This document shows positions 1 to 10,134 of a DNA stretch of 64,000 nt, one piece after another. Source of the stretch: Actinoplanes siamensis (lineage in GTDB: Bacteria; Actinomycetota; Actinomycetes; Mycobacteriales; Micromonosporaceae); the NCBI RefSeq assembly GCF_016862395.1, contig NZ_BOMW01000006.1, positions 124,001 to 188,000 of the forward strand, in the 5' to 3' direction. The translations under genes were made by a program, and so were the position numbers. Each line of letters begins with the position of its first letter. Position 1 is the stretch's first letter. The notes under the pieces are model-generated. The model saw nothing but the letters and a program-made list of their open reading frames with translations. It made no database searches and was not told the DNA's origin.

Positions 1-1
1 C

Positions 2-466
2 GAGCAGATGCAGCGGCTCGCGGCGGCCGGCTGGTGGGGGCTGGGCTGGCGGGACAGCGCGCTGGCCGGGGCCGGTGGCGCGCTGCTCACGGTCGCGCTG
101 CTGACCGCGGTGTTCGCGCGCGGTCAGCGCAGCGGGCGTACGCACCGGCGCGGCATCCTCGCCGGCGTGCTGGTGCTGGCGGCCGCCGCGGCGGTCGGCG
201 CCGCGGCGAACCGGGACTACCGCGCGTCGATCGCCTCGGAGCGGCCCGCGTACGTGCACGACCGGATCGCCCAGGAGATCGTCGACTTCGACCGTTCCGC
301 GTCCGGCAACGCCCGCCGCTGCACGCTGCGCGCACAGTTCCGGGCCGCCCTGCCGCGGGAGCATCGTACCGACTACCCGCCCGAGTTGCGCCGCTTCGAC
401 CAGGCCGTCGACCAGGCCACCGTCCGGCTCGCCGGCCGGCGCTTCTGCACCGGGGGGCCGTCGTGA
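2..466 (+). CDS. C-terminal part of a membrane protein (partial at window edge)
   Basis: The reading frame is open at the left edge and ends with TGA at 464-466. The visible 154 residues contain two hydrophobic segments (roughly visible residues 20-40 and 50-70) and then a soluble, charged tail with one Cys in the middle and one near the end, which may be extracytoplasmic. No family can be named from this fragment. Its stop overlaps the GTG start of the GtrB-like glycosyltransferase by 4 bp, so it is the upstream member of a glycan operon. An integral glycosyltransferase or flippase-like protein is a reasonable guess only. Confidence 0.6.
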   Translation, partial: EQMQRLAAAGWWGLGWRDSALAGAGGALLTVALLTAVFARGQRSGRTHRRGILAGVLVLAAAAAVGAAANRDYRASIASERPAYVHDRIAQEIVDFDRSASGNARRCTLRAQFRAALPREHRTDYPPELRRFDQAVDQATVRLAGRRFCTGGPS

Positions 467-1425
467 TCTCGGTGGTGGCGCCGGTCTACAACGAGGGCCC
501 GGGCGTCGAGCGCTTCGCCGAGCGGATGGCCGAGGTGCTGGACGGCCACGACTACGAGCTGATCCTGATCGACGACGGCTCGGCCGACGACTCGTGGAGC
601 CGGATCGCGTCGCTCGCGCTGCTCGACCCGCGGGTCCGCGGCCTACGGCTGTCGCGCAACTTCGGCAAGGAGGCGGCGCTGCTGGCCGGCCTGGAACAGG
701 CGGCCGGCGACGCCACCGTGGTGATCGACGCGGACCTGCAGCACCCGCCGTCCGCGATCCCCGAGATGATCCGCCGGTGGCGGGCCGGCGCGCAGGTGGT
801 CGAGGCGGTCAAGCGCAACCGCACCGGCCAGTCGCTGAGCAGCCGCCTGGGCGCCCGCGTCTTCAACCGCGCGTTCACCCGCCTCACCCAGGTCGACCTG
901 GTCGACGCCACAGACTTCCGGCTGCTCGCCCGGCCGGCGCTGGAGGCGCTGCTGCGGATGCCCGAGCACTCGTCGTTCTTCCGCGGCACCAGCAGCTGGA
1001 TCGGCTTCACCCGGGAGACCGTCGAGGTGGACATCGAGCACCGCGAGGGGGGCGCGTCCCGGTGGACCGCGCGGGCCCTGTTCCGCCTGGCGGTCAACGG
1101 CCTGACGTCGTTCACCTCGGCCCCGCTGCACCTGGTGACGCTGGTCGGCCTCACGTTCGCGGCGTTCTCGGTGGTGCTCGGCGTCCAGACGCTGGTCCGC
1201 TGGGTGCAGGGCCACTCGGTGGCCGGCTTCCCCACGGTCATCCTGCTGCTGCTGGTGACCGGCACGTTCGTGCTGCTCGGCCTGGGGGTGATCGGCGAGT
1301 ACCTGGCCCGCATCCACGAGGAGGTCCGCGGCCGCCCGCGCTACCTGATCCGCGAACGGGCCGGCGGCACGCTACCGTCGCCGGGTGTCCCCGAGCAGTG
1401 GGTCGAACATGCCGACCAGCACTGA
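463..1425 (+). CDS. GtrB-like polyprenyl-phosphate glycosyltransferase (GT2)
   Basis: 320 residues. The N-terminal GT-A fold starts with the VVAPVYNEG motif, carries the acidic nucleotide site IDDGS and the metal site in VIDADLQHPP, and the RNFGKEAA signature typical of GtrB/DPM1-type enzymes. Two C-terminal transmembrane helices lie near residues 220-245 and 255-282, followed by a basic cytoplasmic tail. Family knowledge: such enzymes move a sugar from a nucleotide donor onto undecaprenyl or polyprenyl phosphate at the cytoplasmic membrane face. The GTG at 463 is chosen because the preceding stop overlaps it (GTGA). A GtrA-like gene follows, the usual partner for flipping the lipid-linked sugar. 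The sugar is unknown. Confidence 0.88.
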   Translation: MISVVAPVYNEGPGVERFAERMAEVLDGHDYELILIDDGSADDSWSRIASLALLDPRVRGLRLSRNFGKEAALLAGLEQAAGDATVVIDADLQHPPSAIPEMIRRWRAGAQVVEAVKRNRTGQSLSSRLGARVFNRAFTRLTQVDLVDATDFRLLARPALEALLRMPEHSSFFRGTSSWIGFTRETVEVDIEHREGGASRWTARALFRLAVNGLTSFTSAPLHLVTLVGLTFAAFSVVLGVQTLVRWVQGHSVAGFPTVILLLLVTGTFVLLGLGVIGEYLARIHEEVRGRPRYLIRERAGGTLPSPGVPEQWVEHADQH

Positions 1426-1831
1426 GCCCCGCACGCCCGCCCCGCTGCCCGGCCATTCCCGGGTGACCCGCCTGATCCGGTACGCCCTGAGCGGCGGGGC
1501 CAGCGCGCTCACCCACTTCGGGATCGGGATGGCCGGCGTCCACCTGCTCGGGCTGCGCCCGGTGGTCGCGTCCACCACCGGCTTCGTCGCCAGCATCGCG
1601 GTCTCCTACGCCCTGCAGCGCAACTGGGTCTTCCGCTCCAGCAGCGGCCACGTGCTGGCCGGATCGAGGTTCCTGACGGTGACCGCGGTCGCCTTCACGA
1701 TCAACACAGTGGTGCTCTGGGTGGGGACCGAGCTGCTCGACGCCGCGTACCCGGTGGTCCAGCCGGTTGCCCTGACCCTGATCCCGCTGGTCAACTACGT
1801 CCTGAACTCCCGTTGGACCTTCAGGAGCTGA
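1409..1831 (+). CDS. GtrA-like small membrane protein
   Basis: 140 residues from the ATG at 1409; a GTG at 1385 would add eight residues and cannot be excluded. After a short Pro-rich N-terminus there are four predicted transmembrane helices with the GtrA hallmarks: a LIRYALSGG start to helix 1, an ALQRNWVFRS turn after helix 2 and a NYVLNSRWTFRS C-terminus. GtrA proteins are thought to help flip polyprenyl-phosphate sugars. The gene overlaps the GtrB-like gene by 17 bp, so the two are translationally coupled. Confidence 0.88.
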   Translation: MPTSTEPRTPAPLPGHSRVTRLIRYALSGGASALTHFGIGMAGVHLLGLRPVVASTTGFVASIAVSYALQRNWVFRSSSGHVLAGSRFLTVTAVAFTINTVVLWVGTELLDAAYPVVQPVALTLIPLVNYVLNSRWTFRS

Positions 1832-2124
1832 GAATCCCCGCTCGGTACGGGTTACGCCGGCCCGACCGCGGCCGCGTGTCCCCTGGCGGCGAGCTGACCG
1901 GCGCCCGGCCCGCCCGGCGACCGCCGGCCGCGGCACCCGCCGGCCGTGGCGGTCCGACCCGGGACAGGCGGTGCGGAGGGGCCAGCCGTGCGACGCGGGC
2001 GGAGGGCGGCAACCGATCGGTGACTTGCGGGCTCCCGGATGGCGATCAAAGCGGGCGGACCACGGGCCGAAGGGAACGGTGAACCTGGCGGCAAGCCAGG
2101 CGCCGAACTCCGAAAGGGTCCATC
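1832..2124 (+). promoter_or_regulatory. Gene-free leader before the CAP-domain gene, with local hairpin
   Basis: No credible gene lies in these 293 bases. The 3' part holds a short perfect hairpin (CCTGGC / GCCAGG, about 2085-2102) followed by a CGCCGAACTCCGAAAGGG stretch running into the ribosome binding site GAAAGGG at 2112-2118. It looks like a structured 5' leader. It does not match the conserved 3' core of the c-di-AMP (ydaO) riboswitch that controls many actinobacterial wall proteins, so no riboswitch class is assigned. Confidence 0.3.
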
Positions 2125-2610
2125 TTGCGCTCGCTGGTCCGCCGCCTCGCCGTCGTTTCCGCTCTCGTCCCCGCCGCCGCCTTCGGCATCTCGCTGGCCG
2201 CCGGCCCGGCCGAGGCCGCCGCCGCGTCCGAGACGACGATGCAGGCCGACATCGTGAAGCTGACCAACGCGGAGCGCACCGCCCACGGCTGCGCCGCCCT
2301 GAAGGTCGACAACCGGCTGATCGCCGCGGCCCGCGGGCACAGCGCCTACATGGCGCAGACCGGCTCGTTCAGCCACACCGGCAGGGGCGGCTCGAACTTC
2401 GTCGCCCGGGAGAGGGCCGCCGGCTACCAGAAGCCGTCCGCGGAGAACATCGCCTGGGGCTACCGCAGCGGCAAGGACGTCGTCTCCGCGTGGATGAAGA
2501 GCCCGGGCCACCGCACCAACATCCTGAACTGCAAGTCCAAGACCGTCGGCGTCGGCGTGGTCTACAGCCGTGGCGGCGCCCCCTACGTCACCCAGGATTT
2601 CGGTTACTGA
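2125..2610 (+). CDS. Secreted CAP/SCP-domain protein
   Basis: 161 residues with a TTG start that has GAAAGGG six bases upstream. Residues 1-33 form a Sec signal peptide ending in an AEA-type cleavage site. The rest is a compact bacterial CAP domain: a TNAERTAHG helix, an AAARGHSAYMA segment with the conserved His, the SFSHT motif, an AENIAWG segment and the SPGHRTNIL signature, closing with YVTQDFGY. Family members are extracellular and of mostly unknown activity. The stop overlaps the convergent methyltransferase stop by 7 bp, leaving no room for an intergenic terminator. Confidence 0.9.
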   Translation: MRSLVRRLAVVSALVPAAAFGISLAAGPAEAAAASETTMQADIVKLTNAERTAHGCAALKVDNRLIAAARGHSAYMAQTGSFSHTGRGGSNFVARERAAGYQKPSAENIAWGYRSGKDVVSAWMKSPGHRTNILNCKSKTVGVGVVYSRGGAPYVTQDFGY

Positions 2611-3683
2611 CGTTTCCGAGTGACCGGAGGCAGCGCCCCCGCCGATCCCCCTGCGGCGGGGGCGCTTTCCGTTGCCGGGTTCCCGGGCCTGACGAACGAC
2701 AGCACGGCGTGCCGGCCCAGCATCTCGCCCTCGCGGGTCAGGCCGTCGACGCCCGCCAGCCAACGCTCGATCGCGGCCTGCTCGTCCTTGCGGTTGGCGT
2801 CGTCGAAGACGATCGTCGCGCGGTCCGCGAGACGTGTTCCGGCGACCGGCAGCGCCGGGTGGCGGCTGTCCGGCCCGACCGCCGCCGGTGGCCCGTCGAC
2901 CAGTAGGAAGTCGACGCCGTCCAGATCTTCCAGGACGGCCGGGTCGTACCACGAGTAGGTGCGGTCGCCGAGCTCCACCGGAGTCAGCGGGGCGTCGCGC
3001 ACCTCGGCGACAGCGGTCAGCCCGTGCGCCCGCAGCGCGGCACGGGTCCGGTTCGCGTACCCCGGATCGTGGTCGAGCGAGACCAACCGGCCGCCGACCT
3101 GCTCCAGCACGTAGCCGAGCCAGACCGTGGACGTGCCGCTGCCCAGTTCGAGCACCAGCCGCGGCCGGCGTGAGCGCACCAGGAACAGCAGCTCCAGCAG
3201 GTCTGTCGGGTTGAGCGCGTAGTCGCCCGAGGATGGCATCGGCGCGCGCGGCGTGAAGCCCTGGAACAGCTGGACCGTCGCCTCCAGCTCACGGGGGACG
3301 GCGCACCGCAGGTCCCGTACGCCCCGGTCGGCGATCCGCTGCACCCGGGCGATCGCGTCGAGCAGCTCGCGGTGCCGGTCCTCGGTGTCGAGCCGTTGCC
3401 GTTCCACGGCGGAGACCACCCGGCGCTGGGTCTGGTCCAGCACCACCCGCAGGTCACGGATCTCCCGCCGGTCGGCGCGCATCCCGAGCAGCCGCAGGTT
3501 GACCCGCAGCACGCCGGCCACGGCCAGCGCGAGCAGCAGCGCGAGCAGACAGAGCGCGACCTGCGGCGAGCCGTGGACCGCCGCGGCGGTGACACCGGCG
3601 ACCAGCAGCGAGGTGATCGCCACCGCGCCGACGGTGAGCGGGCCGAGCTCCCGTGCCCGGCCGGCCAGCTTGCCCAGAACCAT
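2604..3683 (-). CDS. Membrane-anchored class I SAM-dependent methyltransferase-like protein
   Basis: 359 residues. The ATG at 3683 is chosen over an upstream GTG-type extension because GGGAGG lies eight bases before it. Two hydrophobic helices near residues 17-62 are followed by a charged, probably coiled stretch and then a Rossmann domain with LVLELGSGTSTVWLGY (motif I), SLDHD (acidic end of strand 2) and FLLVDGPPA. This is the arrangement of the Methyltransf_24 group found beside surface-glycan genes; the substrate is unknown. It is followed on the same strand by nothing and preceded by the large GT2 gene, so the two may form a pair. Confidence 0.75.
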   Translation of the reverse strand: MVLGKLAGRARELGPLTVGAVAITSLLVAGVTAAAVHGSPQVALCLLALLLALAVAGVLRVNLRLLGMRADRREIRDLRVVLDQTQRRVVSAVERQRLDTEDRHRELLDAIARVQRIADRGVRDLRCAVPRELEATVQLFQGFTPRAPMPSSGDYALNPTDLLELLFLVRSRRPRLVLELGSGTSTVWLGYVLEQVGGRLVSLDHDPGYANRTRAALRAHGLTAVAEVRDAPLTPVELGDRTYSWYDPAVLEDLDGVDFLLVDGPPAAVGPDSRHPALPVAGTRLADRATIVFDDANRKDEQAAIERWLAGVDGLTREGEMLGRHAVLSFVRPGNPATESAPAAGGSAGALPPVTRKRQ

Positions 3684-3739
3684 GTACTGCCACCTCCCGA
3701 ACCGGCGTGCGCGCGGCCGCGGGGCGACCACACCATCCC

Positions 3740-5908
3740 CTAACGGCACAACTCACCCAGCGTTACGGCGAACCGATCCGGGTCGTGAGCCTTCCGCAGC
3801 GCCGTCAGGTCCTGGCGCCGCCGCTCCGCCACGAGCGCCGGATCGGCCTGGTAGCGCCGCATCGCCTCGGCGGCCTCATCGGGCGCCAGCACGATGCAGC
3901 CCATCGCCGTGGCGTCCAGCACCGACCGCCGCGACGCGGACAGGTCCAGGTAGAAGTCGAGCTGCCCGAGGAATTCCAGCGGCGCCACCTCCGCGGCCCG
4001 GTAGACCAGCCGGTCGGCGGGCTGCCGGGGCAGGCGCACCCCGTCGGCGAGGCGGAGCCGCACGTCGGCGCCGGTGAGCCCGCGCAGTTGCCGGCGGTCG
4101 GTCACCTCGGCGCCGACGACGGGAATCGCCGGGATCGGGGCGCGGCGCGACACCGAGGGTCCGGCAACGGCCACCATGGGAAGGTCGAAATCGGTCAGCG
4201 GCAGATCGGGGAACAGCGCCCGGATCTCCGCCGACTGCGGGCACCAGAGCGGCGGCACGCCGAAGACACCGGCGTCCACCACGCCCTGCGGCGCCTCGTC
4301 GAGAAGAACCAGCACGGTACGGGGGGAGATCCGCACCCGCTCACCCGGCGGATACCGGAGCACCGCGGCCTGCCGCACGAGCAGCACCCCGCACCGGACC
4401 GGATCGGTCAGCGCCACCTGCCCCAGCCTCCCGGCGTTGACCAGGTCCTGCGCCGTGTGGTGCACCGGCAGCCGCTTGCGTGCCGGCCGCCGCCAGTCCT
4501 CCAGGTGCAGGATCGCGACCCGCAGACCCCGCCGGAGCAGCGCCTCGATCTCGGCGAGCGCGGACCGCTGGGTCTCCTCGTGGAACCGCCAGTCGGCGGC
4601 GACGAGCACGTCGTACAGCTCCGTCGGTTGCTGATCCGAAGCGGACCGCAACAGATGAGTGGGCGCCGGGAACGGCCGGTCCGCGCCGTCCCGCGGCCGG
4701 AAGGCCGCCACCTCGCCGGCCGCGATCCGGCGATGCCAGGCGACGTACCCGGAGCGGTAGACGGCCCGCGCCGGGTGGATCCAGTACGGCCGGATCTCGG
4801 CCCGCGACAGTGATCCGCCGGAGAGCCGGATCAGCGCCAGGTGCGTCGGCAGGTGCCGGACCGCCCGGGCGCCGAACGCCGCGGCGATCCGCTCGATGTA
4901 CTCGGAGTCGCCGCCCTTGCGGACCACGTCGAGGTAACCGACCGTCTCCAGCACCGCCTCCCGGCGGAACATCAGCGCGGACGGGTTGAGCTTGCCGCCG
5001 CGCCGCCCGAGCCGGACCAGCAGCAGGTCCTCGGTGACCCGGCGCCCGTCCGAGGTGGACGCCACCACCGCGGGGTCGGTCAGCAGCGGCATGACCTGCA
5101 GTTCCAGCCGGCGCGGATGCGACCAGTCGTCCGAATCCTGAAAGGTCACGAAGTCACCGGTGGCGGCGTCGAGTCCGGCGTTGCGGGCCACGTAGGTGCC
5201 CTGGTTCACCGCCTGCCGCAGCACCCGCACCCGTGGGTCCAGCGCCCCCGTCCTCTCCAGGATCCCGTCGAATTCCGGCGGCGACGCGTCGTCGACCACC
5301 AGGATCTCCAGGTTCCGCCAGGACTGCGCCAGCAGCGACCGCACCGCGGTGATCAGCCCCTCGCCAGGCCGGTGGGCGGTCACCACCACAGTGATCAGTT
5401 CCGGACGGTCGACGGGCGCGACGCGGGACGTCCGCAAGCGGTCGAAGGGCGGCACGTCCGTCCGCCGGTCCAACCCGAGCACCGGCGCCGGCAGTCCCAC
5501 GCGGAACATCCGCAGCCAGAGCGCCCTCGGCCGGCCCCGGGCGCGGAACGGGTTGGCCAGATCGGTGGCGATCTCCCAGCGCACCCGGCGGTCCACCGGC
5601 ATCCGCACCGAGCCGGCCAGCTGGGCGTAGACCGCCCGTTGCCGCCGCGGCACCGACCTCGCGCCGAGCAGGCCGAACAGCGTCAGCGCATCGTCCCGAT
5701 CGGCCGGCAGCACGTCCTGCAGCGCGATGATCTGCGCGAGGACGGCCAGCGCCTCGGCGTCGGCCACCCACGGCCGCTCCCCGGCCCGGGCGGCGGCCAG
5801 CAGCTCCGCCAGCGTGCACGGGCGGCCCGTCGCGGCGCGCGCCAGCTCGTCCCGCAGGCCCACCGCGCGATTGCGGACCGCGGCGGCGACATTCTCCACC
5901 CCGTACAT
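3740..5908 (-). CDS. Large GT2-family glycosyltransferase with C-terminal extension
   Basis: 722 residues from the ATG at 5908. Residues 1-165 form a helical N-terminal region. A GT-A domain begins near 170 with ITVVVTAHRPGEG, has VVDDAS, the GTYVARNAGLD motif and the metal-binding QDSDDW near residue 256. The C-terminal 300 residues resemble a second, GT-B-like half, with a YLDLSASRRSVLDATAMGC-type end that is reminiscent of two-domain glycan polymerases. No signal peptide or membrane helix is seen. It probably glycosylates a surface polymer; donor and acceptor cannot be told from sequence. Confidence 0.75.
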   Translation of the reverse strand: MYGVENVAAAVRNRAVGLRDELARAATGRPCTLAELLAAARAGERPWVADAEALAVLAQIIALQDVLPADRDDALTLFGLLGARSVPRRQRAVYAQLAGSVRMPVDRRVRWEIATDLANPFRARGRPRALWLRMFRVGLPAPVLGLDRRTDVPPFDRLRTSRVAPVDRPELITVVVTAHRPGEGLITAVRSLLAQSWRNLEILVVDDASPPEFDGILERTGALDPRVRVLRQAVNQGTYVARNAGLDAATGDFVTFQDSDDWSHPRRLELQVMPLLTDPAVVASTSDGRRVTEDLLLVRLGRRGGKLNPSALMFRREAVLETVGYLDVVRKGGDSEYIERIAAAFGARAVRHLPTHLALIRLSGGSLSRAEIRPYWIHPARAVYRSGYVAWHRRIAAGEVAAFRPRDGADRPFPAPTHLLRSASDQQPTELYDVLVAADWRFHEETQRSALAEIEALLRRGLRVAILHLEDWRRPARKRLPVHHTAQDLVNAGRLGQVALTDPVRCGVLLVRQAAVLRYPPGERVRISPRTVLVLLDEAPQGVVDAGVFGVPPLWCPQSAEIRALFPDLPLTDFDLPMVAVAGPSVSRRAPIPAIPVVGAEVTDRRQLRGLTGADVRLRLADGVRLPRQPADRLVYRAAEVAPLEFLGQLDFYLDLSASRRSVLDATAMGCIVLAPDEAAEAMRRYQADPALVAERRRQDLTALRKAHDPDRFAVTLGELCR

Positions 5909-5939
5909 CGGTGGTCCAACGCGAATTCCGGGTGATCGG

Positions 5940-8210
5940 TTACACCGCGGCGAGCACCGCCCTCTCGGCACGCTCCCGGTCGGCCGCCGACGACCACGTG
6001 CCGACCAGGTAGAACGCGTCGACGACGTCACCGCCAAGCGTTGAGATGCGGGCCGCCCGGATCTCCGCGCCGGCCTCGTCGAGCGCTGTGGTCACCCGGT
6101 AGAGCAGCCCCGGCGAGTCGGCCGCGCGCAGCTCCAGCACCACCGCGCCGGTCGCGGCGGCGCGCTGCCAGATCACCTTGGGCTCGGCGGTGCCGCCGCG
6201 GCCGCTCATCGCCCGGGCGCGGACCCGCTGGGTCACCGAGACGTCGCCGGCCGCGACCCGGCGCAGGTCGGCGGTGAGGGCGACCGGATCGTACGGCGTG
6301 CCGTACCGGGGCTGCGTGAAGCAGGAGACGATCGCCCGCCCGTCCACCGTCGAGGTGTTCGCGGCGATCACGTCCAGCCGGTGCATGGCCAGGCAGGCGG
6401 CCACCCCGGCGAGCAGTCCCCGGCGGTCGGCCGCGGCCACCGACACCTGGTCGCCGTCCAGGTGCACCACCGGCAGCACGCCGCTGAGCAGCTCGGGATC
6501 GGGGTTCGGCGGCTCGGGCAGGGCGCCGGTGTCGAGCGCGGTGCGCACCCGGCGGACCAGCTCGGCCATCAGCCGGCCCTTCCAGTCCGACCAGGCGGCC
6601 GGGCCGGTGGCGTGCGAGTCGGCCCGAGCCAGCGCGTGCAGCAGGTCCAGGGTGGCCGGGTCGCCGACCGCCTCGGCGACCGTGGAGATGGTCACCGGGT
6701 CGTCCAGGTCGCGGCGGGTCGCCACGTCGGGCAGCAGCAGGTGCAGCCGGACCGTCTTCTCGACGGTGGCCACGTCGGCCGCCGGCAGGCCGATCCGGGC
6801 CGCGATGACGGCGGCGATCGGGGCGCCCACCACGCTGTGGTCGCCGGGCAGGCCCTTGCCGACGTCGTGCAGGAACGCGCCGATCAGCAGCAGGTCGGGC
6901 CGGTCCACCTCGCGGGCGTACCGGGTGGCCTCGTAGGCGGCCTGGACCAGGTGCCGGTCGAGGGTGAACCGGTGGATCGGGTGGTGCTGCGGGAGGCTGC
7001 GCATCCGGGCCCACTCGGGGAGCCAGGCGTCGATCAGGCCGTACCTGTCGCAGGTCTCCCAGGCCGGGAGCAGGCCGGGTCCGGCGCCGAGCAGCGAGAC
7101 CAGCGCGGCGCGGGCGGCCGGCGGCCACGGGGTGGGCAGCGGCGGGCAGAACGCGGCGAGCCACTCGCAGGTGGCCCGGGCGATCGGCAGGTGCACGGTG
7201 GCGGCCGCGGCGGCCACCCGCAGGGAGAGGCTGGGGTCCGGCACCGGGCCGATCGCGGTGCGGGCCAGGACCAGCTCACCGTCCTGCTCGACCACGTCGC
7301 GGGCGACCGGGCGGCGGCTGGGCGCGGGCGGGACGCCGGGCCGGCGGCGGCTGCCGCGCAACCGGTCGACGGCCCGCCAGGCGTCGTCGACGGCGTGCGC
7401 CACCGTCCGCGCGTCGCCGGAGACCCGCCGCAGCAACGTGTCCGGGTCCTCGATGTCCAGCAGGCCGGCGACCGTGCCGCGCTCCTGGGCGACCAGGCGG
7501 TCCACCCGGCGGCCGACCGCCAGGTGCAGGGCGTCCCGGGTGTCCAGCAGCCGCAGGTTCGCGGCACGCACCGCGGGACGCATGGTGTCGGCGATCCCGG
7601 CGCGGCCGATGCCGCGCAGCAGGGTGACGTCGCGCAGGCCGCCGGCCGCCTCCTTGAGGTCGCCTTCGAGCAGGAAGGCCAGCTCCCCGTGGCTGGCCCA
7701 GCGCGCCTGGGTGAGCTCTTTCAACTGCGGCAGCAGGCGTACGGCGGTGCGCCGCCACTGATCGGCCGCGGCCGCCACGAGCCCGGCGGAGAGCGCCGCG
7801 TCCCCGGCCACGTGGCGCGCGTCGAGCAGGCCGAGTGCGACCTTGGCGTCGTCGTGGGCGACCGAGAGCGCCTCGGGCAGGGTGCGCACCGAGTGGTCCA
7901 GGCCGAGCCGGGCGTCCCAGATCGGGTACCACAGCGCGGCGGCGATCCGGTCGATGCCGGCCGTCCCGTTGTGCAGCAGGACCAGATCCAGATCGCTGTA
8001 CGGGGCGCAGTCGCGCCGTCCCAGCCCGCCCACCGCGAGCAGGCTGACGCCGGGCAGGTGGGCCGGGAAGAGCCCGCCCAGCCAGACGCCCAGCGCCGCG
8101 GCACGCTCCTCGCGCGCCGCGGCGCCGATGTGGTCGCGCAGCTTGTCGAGCGGGCCACCTGCGGACGGCCGGGCGGGCGGGGCCGGGGGCTCGCTCGACG
8201 GGTTGGTCAT
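5940..8210 (-). CDS. glnD: [Protein-PII] uridylyl/adenylyltransferase GlnD
   Basis: 756 residues. A nucleotidyltransferase core is visible at GGLGRRDCAPYSDLDL (61-76), a central HD domain at AFLHDVGKG (near 450) and two C-terminal ACT domains (about 575-640 and 690-756) that sense glutamine. GlnD modifies the T-loop Tyr of PII; in actinobacteria the modification is adenylylation. It starts four bases after glnB, so it is the third gene of amtB-glnB-glnD. A short Pro-rich N-terminus precedes the domain. Length is within the actinobacterial range. Confidence 0.95.
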   Translation of the reverse strand: MTNPSSEPPAPPARPSAGGPLDKLRDHIGAAAREERAAALGVWLGGLFPAHLPGVSLLAVGGLGRRDCAPYSDLDLVLLHNGTAGIDRIAAALWYPIWDARLGLDHSVRTLPEALSVAHDDAKVALGLLDARHVAGDAALSAGLVAAAADQWRRTAVRLLPQLKELTQARWASHGELAFLLEGDLKEAAGGLRDVTLLRGIGRAGIADTMRPAVRAANLRLLDTRDALHLAVGRRVDRLVAQERGTVAGLLDIEDPDTLLRRVSGDARTVAHAVDDAWRAVDRLRGSRRRPGVPPAPSRRPVARDVVEQDGELVLARTAIGPVPDPSLSLRVAAAAATVHLPIARATCEWLAAFCPPLPTPWPPAARAALVSLLGAGPGLLPAWETCDRYGLIDAWLPEWARMRSLPQHHPIHRFTLDRHLVQAAYEATRYAREVDRPDLLLIGAFLHDVGKGLPGDHSVVGAPIAAVIAARIGLPAADVATVEKTVRLHLLLPDVATRRDLDDPVTISTVAEAVGDPATLDLLHALARADSHATGPAAWSDWKGRLMAELVRRVRTALDTGALPEPPNPDPELLSGVLPVVHLDGDQVSVAAADRRGLLAGVAACLAMHRLDVIAANTSTVDGRAIVSCFTQPRYGTPYDPVALTADLRRVAAGDVSVTQRVRARAMSGRGGTAEPKVIWQRAAATGAVVLELRAADSPGLLYRVTTALDEAGAEIRAARISTLGGDVVDAFYLVGTWSSAADRERAERAVLAAV

Positions 8211-8214
8211 GTGT

Positions 8215-9956
<1,742 letters not shown>

Positions 9957-10050
9957 GCTGCCTCCTCTCGGATTAGGTGTCCTCGCACACCCGACCGCTG
10001 AGGCAGCTTCGCCGTGTCGGCCGGTTCGACGCAGAGCGTGTCGGGCGGCT

Positions 10051-10110
10051 GTTTCGAGCACGGTCTACGCGCGATTTCCGGCGCGTCACGGGTTGTTTCC
10101 GGCGTGTGAA
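10051..10110 (-). promoter_or_regulatory. GlnR box array upstream of amtB
   Basis: Read on the minus strand the segment gives six pentamers: TTCAC, GAAAC, GTGAC, GAAAT, TAGAC, GAAAC, spaced by 6, 5, 6, 6 and 7 bases. This fits the known actinobacterial GlnR pattern of alternating gTnAC and GaAAc half sites six bases apart. It lies about 95-155 bp before the amtB start. GlnR activates amtB in nitrogen limitation in Streptomyces and Mycobacterium, so the same control is inferred here. Confidence 0.75.
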
Positions 10111-10134
10111 GAAACCCTCACAACCGGTATTGGA

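Noticed and set aside
1970..2124. c-di-AMP (ydaO) riboswitch before the CAP-domain gene
   Set aside because: Short similar runs (GGTGAAC, CGAACTCCGA) were tempting, but the conserved CAGCTAACC end and the GGGGTGAATC core are missing.
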